From Oscillospiraceae bacterium (lineage in GTDB: Bacteria > Bacillota > Clostridia > Oscillospirales > CAG-382), in the NCBI GenBank assembly GCA_015064895.1, contig SVRI01000001.1, positions 300,043 through 364,042 of the forward strand: DNA of 64,000 bases, given 5' to 3'. Position numbers and translations under genes: made by a program. The notes under the pieces are model-generated. The model was given only the letters and a program-made list of their open reading frames with translations, was not told the DNA's origin and made no database searches. Of this stretch, positions 34,980 to 44,823 are shown one piece after another (position 1 is the first letter of the stretch; every line of letters begins with the position of its first letter).

Positions 34980-35121
34980 AAACATTTCCCAAATATAAAT
35001 TCCCACCCTTAACGGATAAATATAAAAACATTGGCAAAAATACCCTTATAATCATGTACACAACGCAACGGCTCCAAAAGACCTTGCGAAATAATAGATA
35101 TCTTACAGAAAGGACTAATTT

Positions 35122-36861
35122 ATGGCAAAAACAAATAATAACTACTTCAACTATAAGAACAAAAACAACAGTAATAAGCCAAAAGAACAGAAGATGAAAA
35201 AGCTCTCAAAGTTCAGAGTAATTCCTCTCGGCGGTCTCGGTGAAGTGGGTAAGAATATGACGCTTGTCGAATATGAAGGCGACATTATTGCCGTTGACTG
35301 CGGTATCGGTTTTCCCGATGACAGTATGCCCGGCGTTGACCTTGTAATTCCCGACATCACGTATCTTGAAGAAAATGCCGACAAGATGAGGGGTTATGTA
35401 ATTACCCACGGTCACGAGGACCATATCGGTGCACTTCCTTATGTTCTGAGAATGGTAAATGCACCCGTTTACGGTACACTCCTGTCCCTCGGTATCGTTG
35501 AATCAAAGCTTGAGGAACACGGACTTGTTTCTTCATGCTCGCTTAATCAGGTGAACGCAGGGGATAAGATAAGACTCGGTAAGTTCACGGTTGAATTTAT
35601 CCACGTAAACCACTCGATTGCAGATGCCTGTGCCCTTGCAATTACAACAGAGGCAGGAACACTTCTTTTTACCGGCGACTTCAAAATCGACCTTACTCCC
35701 ATTCAGGGTGAGCCTATGGACCTTGCCCGTTTTGGTGAACTCGGCAAAGAAGGCGTACTCTGTATGTTTATGGAGTCCACCAACGCAGAACGTCCCGGCT
35801 ATACAAAGTCTGAAATGACGGTTGGTAAATCGCTTCGTGAAATCTTTATGACAAACACAGACAAGAGAATTGTCATTGCAACCTTCTCGTCAAATGTTCA
35901 CCGAGTACAGCAGATTATCGACTACTCCCATAAGTGCGGCAGAAAGGTTGTGCTTTCGGGAAGAAGTATGGTTTCCATTATAAATGCTGCCGTTAAATAC
36001 GGCTATATGTCAATTCCCGAAGGAACACTCATAGATATATCCGACGCAAGACGCTTTAAACCCGAGGAAATAACCATTGTTACAACAGGCTCTCAGGGTG
36101 AACCCATGAGTGCACTTACAAGAATGGCATTTGCTGAACATACAAGCGTTGTTCTCGGTAAGGATGACCTTGTGGTGCTTTCGGCATCCACCATTCCCGG
36201 CAATGAAAAGGACGTAACAAAAATCACAAATGAAATTCTCAAAAAGGGTGTTACACTTCTTAATGATGAAGTTGCAGACGTTCATGTTTCGGGACATGCA
36301 TGTGCAGAAGAGCTCAAACTTCTCATGCACCTTGTAAAGCCCAAATACTTTGTGCCCATGCACGGTGAATACAGACACCTTTCAAAGAATGTTGCCCATG
36401 CAATAGAGATGGGAATACCCTCGGAAAACACCATGATTGCCGAAATCGGTCAGGTAATTGAGGTTGGTGAGGACGTGTTCAGAAGCATAGAAAAGGTGCA
36501 GTCGGGCAAGGTACTCATTGACGGACTTGGTGTGGGCGACGTCGGAAGCGTTGTGCTTCGTGACAGACGCCACCTTGCAGAGGACGGTATCATTGTTGTC
36601 ACGTGCACCGTTGATGTTGACACCATGACAATTGTTTCGGGTCCCGATATAGTATCCCGCGGCTTTGTATATGTCAAGGAATCTGAAGAGCTTATGGAAG
36701 GACTTCGTAAGAAGGCTGAAGAAGTATTCGAAAGATGCCTTTGGGACGGCATGACAGAGTATAACCTTATCAAGGGCAAAGTCAAGGACGTGCTTACAAA
36801 TTACATCTATTCAATTACAAAGCGTAAGCCCATGATTCTGCCCATAATTATGGAAGTATAA
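35122..36861 (+). CDS. rnj: Ribonuclease J
   Basis: FRVIPLGGLGEVGKNMTLVEYEGDIIAVDCGIGFPDDSMPGVDLVIPDITYL...GYVITHGHEDHIGALPYVL...HVSGHACAEELKLLMHLVKPKYFVPMHGEYRHL. Confidence 0.97.
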   Translation: MAKTNNNYFNYKNKNNSNKPKEQKMKKLSKFRVIPLGGLGEVGKNMTLVEYEGDIIAVDCGIGFPDDSMPGVDLVIPDITYLEENADKMRGYVITHGHEDHIGALPYVLRMVNAPVYGTLLSLGIVESKLEEHGLVSSCSLNQVNAGDKIRLGKFTVEFIHVNHSIADACALAITTEAGTLLFTGDFKIDLTPIQGEPMDLARFGELGKEGVLCMFMESTNAERPGYTKSEMTVGKSLREIFMTNTDKRIVIATFSSNVHRVQQIIDYSHKCGRKVVLSGRSMVSIINAAVKYGYMSIPEGTLIDISDARRFKPEEITIVTTGSQGEPMSALTRMAFAEHTSVVLGKDDLVVLSASTIPGNEKDVTKITNEILKKGVTLLNDEVADVHVSGHACAEELKLLMHLVKPKYFVPMHGEYRHLSKNVAHAIEMGIPSENTMIAEIGQVIEVGEDVFRSIEKVQSGKVLIDGLGVGDVGSVVLRDRRHLAEDGIIVVTCTVDVDTMTIVSGPDIVSRGFVYVKESEELMEGLRKKAEEVFERCLWDGMTEYNLIKGKVKDVLTNYIYSITKRKPMILPIIMEV

Positions 36862-36874
36862 TAAGAGGTACACA

Positions 36875-37813
36875 ATGTTTAATAATAACAGCGTCGACGG
36901 CGTATTTGTTATGCCGAAAGATGTCCTGAAGTATATTAATAACGCAAAAAAAGTCGAGCTTCGTCTTATAATGTATATCTTTGCAAAGGGTGAAAACTTT
37001 ACTGTAGAGGATGCGGCAGAGGATCTTTCGGAAAGCGTGGAAATGATAAATTCCGCACTCTCATTCTGGAGAGGCACGGGACTTATAACTGAACGTGACG
37101 GCAAGGTGAAAGTAAAGAAAGAACGGGTTGTTGCTTCTTCAAAAGAAGAACCGAAGCAGGAAACCTATTCCACACTTGATGTTGCAAATGCCACCATGAA
37201 TGATGATGAATTCAGACAAATAGTAAAGTTTGTGGAAAAGACCCTCGGAGACTTACCCAATGCTTCAAAGCAGGCACAGCTTTACTATCTTTATGATAAC
37301 CTCGGCATGCAGAGCGATGTTATCATGGGCATTATTGCCCATTGTGCGGCGGCGGGCAAAACACAGATGAGCTATATTAAAAAGACCGCCGAAGGTATAC
37401 ATAATGACGGGGTTGAAACATACAAAGAGCTTGAAACCTATCTTGCGGCAAAGGAAGAGTATAAGAACTTTGAAACTGCCGTAAAGAGAATTATAGGCGC
37501 CGGTGACAGAGCCTTCACCAAGAGTGAAAAGGCTCTTGTTGAAAAGTGGGACAAAGAGTGGAATGTAAGCACAGAACTTTTGTCTGTTGCATATGAAAGG
37601 ACAATAGCACTTATATCCAAACCGTCGCTTCCTTATATGTCGAAAATACTCGAAGGCTGGTATAACGAAGGCATAAAGACGGCACAGCAAGCAGAGGAAC
37701 TTCTCGAAAAGCAGGGTCAGAAACTCAAGAAGGAAACTGCCGATGAAAAGGCGGAAAAGGCAAGAAAAGCAGGATTTGATTTTGAGTTTGAGGATATATT
37801 CGAAAAGCCGTAA
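36875..37813 (+). CDS. dnaD: DnaD domain replication protein
   Basis: N-terminal winged-helix-like region plus DnaD domain (DEFRQIVKFVEKTLGDLPNASKQAQLYYLYDNLGMQSDVIMGIIAHCAAAGKTQMSYIKKTAEGIHNDGV...; second repeat through LPYMSKILEGWYNEGIKT). Confidence 0.88.
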   Translation: MFNNNSVDGVFVMPKDVLKYINNAKKVELRLIMYIFAKGENFTVEDAAEDLSESVEMINSALSFWRGTGLITERDGKVKVKKERVVASSKEEPKQETYSTLDVANATMNDDEFRQIVKFVEKTLGDLPNASKQAQLYYLYDNLGMQSDVIMGIIAHCAAAGKTQMSYIKKTAEGIHNDGVETYKELETYLAAKEEYKNFETAVKRIIGAGDRAFTKSEKALVEKWDKEWNVSTELLSVAYERTIALISKPSLPYMSKILEGWYNEGIKTAQQAEELLEKQGQKLKKETADEKAEKARKAGFDFEFEDIFEKP

Positions 37814-37835
37814 ATAAGTCCATGGAGGAAATGAA

Positions 37836-40010
37836 ATGAGGATAAAAAACCTCAATATAGGTTCGTTCGGAAAGCTAAGTGACGTAAGCATCGGTCTTGA
37901 TGATAAGATTACCGTTATTCACGGTAAAAACGAGGCGGGTAAGAGCAGTATTGCAACATTTATAAAATATATGCTCTATGGCTTTGATTCGTCAAAAAAA
38001 GCAGATGTTTCCGAAAACCAGAAAAAGAAATATATGCCGTGGGATTCGGATGAATGTTCGGGTGAACTTGAATTTGAATCCTCTGACGGCAAGAGATATG
38101 TTGCTGTCCGTAAAACTGCGACAAGAACGCAGAATACCGTGTTTGACGAAGATAATATGCCTTTGACCAGCGATAATGCGGGAGACTATTTCTTCGGCAT
38201 CGGCGAAAACGCATATAAAAAGACGGCATTTATCGGTCAGAAGGAGGCATCCTTCACCGATGACGGCGAGCTTGACTCGGCAATCAGAAACATGGTGTAT
38301 TCGGCCGATGAATCGGTTGACAGCAGAAAAGCAATCAAAAAACTTGAGGAGCTTAGCAAATTCTACCTTGGAAAAACTGCAAGAAGCGGTAAAATCTATG
38401 AAACAGAAAAGGAACTTGATGAGCTGACAGCACTTCGTGATAAGTGGAAAGACGGTCATAAAGAACTTCTCGGTGCCGAGTATCAGCTTGCCGAAATCCA
38501 GAGAAAAATAAGCTTCAATAAAGAAAAAAGGGAACTTCTCGAAAAAGAGAGGGAAAACCTCGAATATCTTGAGGCAAAAAAGAGCCTTGAACAGATAGAA
38601 AACGCAAAAAAGACTGCCGAAGAATCAAGGCAGGCTCTTGAAAAGCATTGCAATATAATGCAGAACGGAGACTTTGTTCCCGACAGAGAATACTCGGATA
38701 TCATAAAGTCAACACTGTTCAGAATATCCGAACAGAAAAAGCATGTTAATGACAGTGTTGTCCGTCTTCAGCGGGCAAAAGAAAACCTTGAGTCTGTATA
38801 TTCAGATGAAACCCAGAAGCAGGTTTTTGATACCTTGACTCAGGAGAACGAAACGGCAGAAACTTTGGTAAAAAGAATTGCAGAGCTCAAGAAAAAAGGC
38901 AAGAATGCAAAGACTCTTGCCATTGTTCTTACCTGTCTTGTTATAACCTTGCCCATTGCAATTTTCTTTTACATAAAAGCTTCGTCTGCAGCAAAGCAGC
39001 TGTCGGCGATGGCGGAAAAGTACGGCTGTGCCGATATAGATATACTTGAAAGAAAGCTTTCTTCGGGTGTATCCTATAAGAGTATTGAACAGTCGGCACG
39101 TCAGAATTACGATAACGCAAAGCAGACTCTTGAGGATGATAAACAGAGCCTTTCGGAAAGTGTTTCGGCACTTACGGTCCTTGCAAATAAAGGCGGCTTT
39201 GATATAAAAGAAACCGAACAGTACCTGAATAAGCTTCAGGAATGGTTGGAAAAAATTGAAGAACTCAACAGTGTGTGCCGTGAAAAGGTTGTTGCATATA
39301 AAACGCTCGTATCTTCCGTAAATGCAGACGAGCTTTTGGCAAAGGCATCAAAGTATGATGAAACGCTTGAAACCCGTGACATAAAAACCGTAACTCAGCA
39401 GCTTAGCTTCTATACTCAGGCAAATGATGCCTTGACTGTAAAGGAACGGGAACTGGAAAGACAGGCGGCGGTGTTGTCGGGTACATTGCCAAAACCGTCT
39501 GAAATACAGTCTAAAATCCTTTCACTTACTGCCCTTCGTGATGAAATGGCAATAAAGCACAGTGCCCTTACCCTTGCTGTTTCTGCAATAGAAAAGGCAA
39601 GTGAAAGTATGAGAAGTGAAGCGGCTCCGAGAATAGCGGCTGAAACAAGCGAGCTCTTCTCAAAAATTACGGGCGGAAAATACCGTGCACTTTATGCCGA
39701 TAACGAAATGAATCTGACATTCCTTGAAAAGGATGAAGCTGAGGTCAGAGATGCGGGGTATCTCAGTGAAGGTACTCTTGATGCTGCGTATATCAGCCTT
39801 CGTATTGCCCTTTGCGAGTTTCTCTATAAGGAGCATCCGACACTTATATTCGATGATGCTTTCGCAAATATGGATAATGAAAGACTGAAAAACACACTTG
39901 ATTTTCTTGTATCCCTTTCGGAGGATTTCCAGATTGTGATTCTTTCCTGCCATGACAGAGAAAAGGAATATCTTAACGGTAAGGCAAAAATAATTAACTT
40001 TGAGGTATAA
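37836..40010 (+). CDS. SbcC/YhaN-like AAA ATPase with internal transmembrane segment in the coiled coil
   Basis: MRIKNLNIGSFGKLSDVSIGLDDKITVIHGKNEAGKSSIATFIKYMLYG; long coiled coil; TM stretch TLAIVLTCLVITLPIAIFFYI; C-terminal LSEGTLDAAYISLRIAL and PTLIFDDAFANMD. Confidence 0.88.
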   Translation: MRIKNLNIGSFGKLSDVSIGLDDKITVIHGKNEAGKSSIATFIKYMLYGFDSSKKADVSENQKKKYMPWDSDECSGELEFESSDGKRYVAVRKTATRTQNTVFDEDNMPLTSDNAGDYFFGIGENAYKKTAFIGQKEASFTDDGELDSAIRNMVYSADESVDSRKAIKKLEELSKFYLGKTARSGKIYETEKELDELTALRDKWKDGHKELLGAEYQLAEIQRKISFNKEKRELLEKERENLEYLEAKKSLEQIENAKKTAEESRQALEKHCNIMQNGDFVPDREYSDIIKSTLFRISEQKKHVNDSVVRLQRAKENLESVYSDETQKQVFDTLTQENETAETLVKRIAELKKKGKNAKTLAIVLTCLVITLPIAIFFYIKASSAAKQLSAMAEKYGCADIDILERKLSSGVSYKSIEQSARQNYDNAKQTLEDDKQSLSESVSALTVLANKGGFDIKETEQYLNKLQEWLEKIEELNSVCREKVVAYKTLVSSVNADELLAKASKYDETLETRDIKTVTQQLSFYTQANDALTVKERELERQAAVLSGTLPKPSEIQSKILSLTALRDEMAIKHSALTLAVSAIEKASESMRSEAAPRIAAETSELFSKITGGKYRALYADNEMNLTFLEKDEAEVRDAGYLSEGTLDAAYISLRIALCEFLYKEHPTLIFDDAFANMDNERLKNTLDFLVSLSEDFQIVILSCHDREKEYLNGKAKIINFEV

Positions 40011-40014
40011 GACA

Positions 40015-40482
40015 ATGGCATTTGAAAAAGCAAAAGCACATCTTGAAAAGTACGGATTTGCTGACAGAATAAAAGAATTTGACGTATCCAGTGCAACGGT
40101 AGAGCTTGCGGCGGCAGCCCTCGGCTGTGAGGGTGCCAGAATCTGTAAATCTTTGTCATTCAAGATTGATGAAGACAGAAGTGTGCTTGTACTCACCAGC
40201 GGCGACTGTAAGGTGGACAACGCAAAGTTCAAGGCATACTTCGGTAAAAAGGCGACAATGCTCTCATTTGAGGAATGTGAAGCAAAAATCGGCCACGCAG
40301 TAGGCGGTGTGTGTCCCTTCGGCATCAACGACGGCGTTGACGTTTACCTCGATGAGTCCATGAAACGCTTTGAAATAATGTATCCTGCTTGCGGAAGCTC
40401 AAATTCTGCGGTGGAATTGACTATTGAAGAGCTTGAAAAGTGTTCGGAATATAAAGAATGGATTGATGTATGTAAGCGGTGA
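40015..40482 (+). CDS. YbaK/EbsC-type aminoacyl-tRNA deacylase
   Basis: ATVELAAAALGCEGARICKSLSFKIDEDRSVLVLTSGDCKVDNAKFKAYFGKKATMLSFEECEAKIGHAVGGVCPFGINDGVDVYLDESMKRF. Confidence 0.9.
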   Translation: MAFEKAKAHLEKYGFADRIKEFDVSSATVELAAAALGCEGARICKSLSFKIDEDRSVLVLTSGDCKVDNAKFKAYFGKKATMLSFEECEAKIGHAVGGVCPFGINDGVDVYLDESMKRFEIMYPACGSSNSAVELTIEELEKCSEYKEWIDVCKR

Positions 40483-40581
40483 GCCACCGCCGGCAATTCA
40501 CGGGGAATGCTTGCAAAAGATTTAAGCATTCGGTGTCGCACAAATAATGCCGTTTGACCGCCATAAATCCAAGCGGTCAAA
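40477..40581. repeat. GTGTCGC structured intergenic element, copy E
   Basis: Hairpin CGGTG-AGC-CACCG overlapping the TGA stop of the upstream gene; hairpin GAATGCTT...AAGCATTC; core GGTGTCGCACAAATAA (40532); 3' hairpin TTTGACCGCcataaatccaaGCGGTCAAA. Confidence 0.75.
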
Positions 40582-40610
40582 CTCATTAAGTATCAGAAGG
40601 AGTAAAAAAC

Positions 40611-40829
40611 ATGACTGTTTATATCTTGCAACACTCATATGATTACGGAGAAAATCTTGAATATCAGGAAACAAAATTCCTCGGTGTTTTTTCTTCAGAA
40701 AAAGAAGCACAAAAAGCTGTAGAATACTATAGAACATTGGATGGATTCAAAGATTATCCCAATGACTTTTATATTGATGAATATGAAATTGATAAAAAGT
40801 ATTGGTCAGAAGGCTTTATAAAAGCATAA
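40611..40829 (+). CDS. Small acidic hypothetical protein (possibly DUF7336-like)
   Basis: MTVYILQHSYDYGENLEYQETKFLGVFSSEKEAQKAVEYYRTLDGFKDYPNDFYIDEYEIDKKYWSEGFIKA; SD aggag; terminator immediately downstream. Family name is from memory and uncertain. Confidence 0.75.
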   Translation: MTVYILQHSYDYGENLEYQETKFLGVFSSEKEAQKAVEYYRTLDGFKDYPNDFYIDEYEIDKKYWSEGFIKA

Positions 40830-40834
40830 AAACA

Positions 40835-40860
40835 ACCCGTGTATTCTTGCACGGGTTTTG
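40835..40860 (+). terminator. Rho-independent terminator
   Basis: ACCCGTGTATTCTTGCACGGGTTTTG. Confidence 0.8.
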
Positions 40861-40880
40861 TGTTGCATATTCAACTTTTG

Positions 40881-40937
40881 CCTCCCTTGTGTAAAGGGAG
40901 GTGTCATTTTTTAAGAAAATGACGGAGGGATTGTCAG
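40881..40937. repeat. Palindromic intergenic element, copy 3
   Basis: CCTCCCTTGTGTAAAGGGAGGTGTCATTTTTTAAGAAAATGACGGAGGGATTG; shares CTCCCTTGTGTAAAGGGAG-TGTCA with copy 2. Confidence 0.75.
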
Positions 40938-41491
40938 AACCTGAATATTATCCCCACAACCGCCGCAATGCCGATTAAGGCAATCGGATGAAGCTTCTTG
41001 AACACCTTTTGGATGATAAATAGACACACAGCTAAGATTATCGCCTTGTAGTTGAAAAATCCGCCTATTGTCGTCGATTCAATGTTGATAAGTGCAATCT
41101 TTACAACGCCGTAGAGAGCCGCAAGAATAAGACCGATTGATGCAGGTCTCAGCCCGTAGAAAGCATTTTGTACAAGCTTGTTGTCCTTGAATGCGTTCAG
41201 TACCTTTGCAACGATAAAAATTATAATAATGGCAGGGGATATAAGACCGAGTGTTGCAACCATACCGCCGAAAACGCCTGCCGTTTGGAAGCCCGCATAG
41301 GTTGCCATGTTGACGCCGATAGGACCCGGGGTAGATTCTGATATTGCAACCATATCGGCAACGTCTTGAGCTGTATACCATTCGGGATGACGTGCTGCAA
41401 GATCATAGAGGAAAGGAATTGTGGCAAGACCTCCGCCTACCGAAAAAAGACCTACCTTGAAAAATTCAAAAAAGAGAGAAAGATAAATCAT
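40934..41491 (-). CDS. Chromate transporter family protein, half 2
   Basis: FFEFFKVGLFSVGGGLATIPFLYDLAARHPEWYTAQDVADMVAISESTPGPIGVNMATYAGFQTAGVFGG; true start at 41491 overlaps the upstream gene's stop. Confidence 0.92.
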   Translation of the reverse strand: MIYLSLFFEFFKVGLFSVGGGLATIPFLYDLAARHPEWYTAQDVADMVAISESTPGPIGVNMATYAGFQTAGVFGGMVATLGLISPAIIIIFIVAKVLNAFKDNKLVQNAFYGLRPASIGLILAALYGVVKIALINIESTTIGGFFNYKAIILAVCLFIIQKVFKKLHPIALIGIAAVVGIIFRF

Positions 41492-42075
41492 TGTTTGTTT
41501 CCTCCCTTTGTTCTTCTGGCTGTGCGAATGCTTTGAATAATAATACCCGCAACCGCCGCAACAATTACCATCCATACGGGAGAAATGAACTTTCCTACAA
41601 CGGGAATGAGACCGCCAAATGCCGACAGACCGAAAAGAATAAGACATATGATGAGTGTAGGAATGTCGGGAACGGATTTTTTCCAGAGCTTAAGAATGGC
41701 ACTGAGAATAAGTACACATACCGCAACTCTTATTCCCGAAAAGGCATGCTTTACAATTTCGATATCTGCAAAGTTTGTAAGAAGTGCCGCAATGAGTGTA
41801 ATGATTATAACGGGAACGGTTACAAGCCCGATTGTTCCCATAATCCCACCGATAAAGCCCTTTCTTTTGTTGCCGATAAAGGTGGCAACATTTACTGCAA
41901 TAATGCCGGGAGTTACCTGACCTATGGCAAAGTAATCGTTGAGCTCGGTATCTGTTACCCAATCTCTTTTTTCAGCAAATTCCCTTGTAAGGATAGGAAG
42001 CATTGCATAGCCTCCGCCAAAGGAAACTGCACCTATTTTCATAAAGGTGAAAAACAAATCAAACAGTTCTTTCAT
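41488..42075 (-). CDS. Chromate transporter family protein, half 1
   Basis: FFTFMKIGAVSFGGGYAMLPILTREFAEKRDWVTDTELNDYFAIGQVTPGIIAVNVATFIGNKRKGFIGG. Confidence 0.93.
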   Translation of the reverse strand: MKELFDLFFTFMKIGAVSFGGGYAMLPILTREFAEKRDWVTDTELNDYFAIGQVTPGIIAVNVATFIGNKRKGFIGGIMGTIGLVTVPVIIITLIAALLTNFADIEIVKHAFSGIRVAVCVLILSAILKLWKKSVPDIPTLIICLILFGLSAFGGLIPVVGKFISPVWMVIVAAVAGIIIQSIRTARRTKGGNKQ

Positions 42076-42080
42076 ATACC

Positions 42081-42695
42081 TTAACCTTTCAGTGAATAGT
42101 ACTTTTCTTTAGTCACGCTGTATACAATAATTGTTTTGTAAGACCCTTTTATAAACATGCCGTTTTTGTAAATGTTTTCAAAGCTCATGCCTGCCTTTTG
42201 CATGACACGCATTGAAGCATCGTTTCCTTCCATGCATTTTGCACAGAATCCCGAAAGTCCGAAGTTGTCAAAGCCGAATTCCATGACACACTCTGCCGCT
42301 TCTGCCGCAAGTCCCTGTCCCCAGTAGTCTTTAGAGAGAACATAGCCTATCTCTGCGGTGTTGTTTTCATAATCAAAGGAGGTAAAACCGCAGGTGCCGA
42401 TGAATTTTCCCGTTTGCTTGTGAACAAGTCCCCAGTCGTTAAAAACACCTGCCGTATATTTCTTCTGTAATAGCTTTATATATCTTTCGGTTTCCTTTAC
42501 GGATGAATGGCAAGACCATGTCAGATATCGTGTGACATCGGGGTCGCAGGAATATGAATACATGTCCTCGGCATGCTCGGGGGATATCTTTACGAGCTTT
42601 AACCTTGTGGTTTCAAGTGTCGGAGGATTTGCGAATACTTCCTTGACCTTTGTTTCAAGGACATTTGAACTTTTGAATAGATTTAAAAAGGGCAT
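42081..42695 (-). CDS. GNAT family N-acetyltransferase (RimJ/RimL-like)
   Basis: LETTRLKLVKISPEHAEDMYSYSCDPDVTRYLTW...IGTCGFTSFDYENNTAEIGYVLSKDYWGQGLAAEAAECVMEFGFDNFGLSGFCAKCMEGNDASMRVMQKAGM. Confidence 0.92.
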   Translation of the reverse strand: MPFLNLFKSSNVLETKVKEVFANPPTLETTRLKLVKISPEHAEDMYSYSCDPDVTRYLTWSCHSSVKETERYIKLLQKKYTAGVFNDWGLVHKQTGKFIGTCGFTSFDYENNTAEIGYVLSKDYWGQGLAAEAAECVMEFGFDNFGLSGFCAKCMEGNDASMRVMQKAGMSFENIYKNGMFIKGSYKTIIVYSVTKEKYYSLKG

Positions 42696-42807
42696 AATAA
42701 CCTCTGTGTATAAAGTATTTATATCTTAGTATAGTATATATTTTATGCAGCTTTATGTCAAGGATAAAGTGAATTAATAAAATAATTCCATATTGAATAA
42801 ATAATAA

Positions 42808-42836
42808 TTGACAGAAGGCTTGAAAACGTATATAAT
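42808..42836 (+). promoter_or_regulatory. Consensus promoter TTGACA-17 nt-TATAAT
   Basis: TTGACA 42808-42813, TATAAT 42831-42836, upstream of cysK. Confidence 0.85.
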
Positions 42837-42874
42837 GTATCTGTATAAATTTGACATAATAATCGGAGATATCA

Positions 42875-43801
42875 ATGATTTGCAATAACATCTTGGAGTT
42901 TATGGGAAACACCCCCATAATCCGACTTAACAATATAGCACCTAAGGACGGTGCCGAGATTCTCGTAAAGTTCGAGGGACTTAATGTGGGCGGCTCTATA
43001 AAAACGAGAACTGCTTATAATATGATACTTGATGCCGAAAGACGCGGTCTTTTACATAAGGATACGATAATCGTAGAACCTACCAGCGGAAATCAGGGCA
43101 TAGGTCTTGCGCTTGTTGGTGCAGTTAAAGGCTATAAAACAAAGATTATCATGCCCGATTCCGTAAGTGAAGAAAGAAGAAAGCTTGTAAACCACTACGG
43201 TGCCGAGGTGATTCTCATTCACGATGACGGAAATATCGGTGCATGCATTGAGGAATGTCTTGCAACAGCACTTCGTATGCGTGATGAGGACCCAAATGTG
43301 TTTGTTCCTCAGCAGTTTGAAAATCCTGCAAACGTGCAGATTCAGAGGGAAAGAACGGGCGTGGAAATACTCGAACAGGTAGGTCACGAAATCCACGGCT
43401 TCTGCTCAGGGATAGGTACCGGAGGAACCATTACGGGTATCGGCGAAACTCTCAAAGCTGCAAATCCCGATATGACCATATGGGCAGTTGAGCCCGAGAA
43501 TGCGGCAATCCTTTCGGGCGGTTCAATCGGCACACATATCCAGATGGGTATCGGCGACGGCATTGTTCCCGAAATACTCAATACCCGAATATATGATGAT
43601 ATTTGCATTATAAACGACGATGAAGCCATCCAGACGGCAAAGGACTTAGCAAGTAAGGAAGGTATCATGTGCGGGATTTCCAGCGGTACAAATGTTGCGG
43701 CGGCAATAAAGCTTGCCAAAAAGCTCGGAAAGGGTAAGACGGTAGTAACTGTTCTTCCCGATACAGCCGAAAGATATTTCTCAACACCGCTTTTTGAGTA
43801 A
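42875..43801 (+). CDS. cysK: Cysteine synthase
   Basis: NTPIIRLNNIAPKDGAEILVKFEGLNVGGSIKTRTAYNMILDAERRG...VEPTSGNQGIGLALVGAVKGYK...GIGTGGTITGIGETLK. Confidence 0.93.
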   Translation: MICNNILEFMGNTPIIRLNNIAPKDGAEILVKFEGLNVGGSIKTRTAYNMILDAERRGLLHKDTIIVEPTSGNQGIGLALVGAVKGYKTKIIMPDSVSEERRKLVNHYGAEVILIHDDGNIGACIEECLATALRMRDEDPNVFVPQQFENPANVQIQRERTGVEILEQVGHEIHGFCSGIGTGGTITGIGETLKAANPDMTIWAVEPENAAILSGGSIGTHIQMGIGDGIVPEILNTRIYDDICIINDDEAIQTAKDLASKEGIMCGISSGTNVAAAIKLAKKLGKGKTVVTVLPDTAERYFSTPLFE

Positions 43802-43818
43802 TATAAAGGAGTAAGGTT

Positions 43819-44796
43819 ATGCTTACCATTAAAAAGAAAAAAGGTACTGACTTCAAAATTCTCAACATAACAGACACCCACCTTGTAACGGTTGACTGGG
43901 AAAACCCCGCTGTAAGAGATAACTTTGTTTCAACGGTTGATGAGCTTGTAAGGGCAACTTCCCCGGATTTAATTACAATGAGCGGTGATATTGCCTTTGC
44001 CGAATGGACAGGCTCCTATAAGTATTTCGGCGACCTTATGAATAAGTACGGTATCCCCTGGACCATGTGCTGGGGAAATCACGACCACCAGGCGGGTGAC
44101 GAACAGCTCGGAGTATACGAAAAACAGTTCCTGGGATACAGTAACTTTTTCTATGAACCCACGAGAGAGTTCGGTGTCGGAAGTAACGTTATAGCAATTG
44201 ATAACGGCGAGAGGGTAGTACACGGTCTTGTTATGATTGACAGCTTTGACCCGGCAAGTCCTACCGTTCCGGAAGACGACCCCGAAAAGGGAAAGAAGAT
44301 TCTTTGTCCTGAGCTTATAGAGTGGTATGAAGATAAGATAAATATGCTGAAAAAACTTGGCTGTAATGAATCGACGTTGATTACCCACGTTCCGATTTAC
44401 GAATATAAGCTTGCCATTGATGCGGCTTTGAAGAGCGAGTATAACCGTCAAGACATATCCTATGAGGACAGCTTTGACGAAAAGTACTGGAATGACGGAT
44501 ATAAGGACAGCTTCGGTGTCACACACGAGTCGGTATGCTACTCGGACTTGGCTACAGGTCTCTTTTCTTGCATGAAAAAGCTCGGCTCCACAAAAAATGT
44601 TCTTGTGGGACATGACCATATCAATAATTTCAGTATTAATTATGAGGGTATACGTCTTACATACAGCATGGCTTCGAGCAGTCACGGTCTCAAGAAAACA
44701 GTTGGCGGAACACTTCTCACTGTGGATGATGAGGGAAAGGTAAACCTTCGTCATGTTCCTGTAGATATTAAAATAATTGCAAGAGCAAGAATGTAA
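43819..44796 (+). CDS. Metallophosphoesterase
   Basis: DFKILNITDTHLVTVDWENP...PDLITMSGDIAFAEW...CWGNHDHQAGD...STLITHVPIYEY...VLVGHDHINNF. Confidence 0.92.
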   Translation: MLTIKKKKGTDFKILNITDTHLVTVDWENPAVRDNFVSTVDELVRATSPDLITMSGDIAFAEWTGSYKYFGDLMNKYGIPWTMCWGNHDHQAGDEQLGVYEKQFLGYSNFFYEPTREFGVGSNVIAIDNGERVVHGLVMIDSFDPASPTVPEDDPEKGKKILCPELIEWYEDKINMLKKLGCNESTLITHVPIYEYKLAIDAALKSEYNRQDISYEDSFDEKYWNDGYKDSFGVTHESVCYSDLATGLFSCMKKLGSTKNVLVGHDHINNFSINYEGIRLTYSMASSSHGLKKTVGGTLLTVDDEGKVNLRHVPVDIKIIARARM

Positions 44797-44823
44797 AAAA
44801 CTCAAAAAAATCTCAAAAAACTA

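Noticed and set aside
37836-40010. Anti-phage defence ATPase (SMC/OLD-like)
   Set aside because: Context is housekeeping (rnj, dnaD, ybaK), with no nuclease or effector neighbour; SbcC/YhaN-like is a better explanation.
41488-42084. Frameshifted single chromate transporter
   Set aside because: The two halves overlap by 4 nt with their own starts; two-gene short-chain chromate transporters are common, so this is not a sequencing error or pseudogene.
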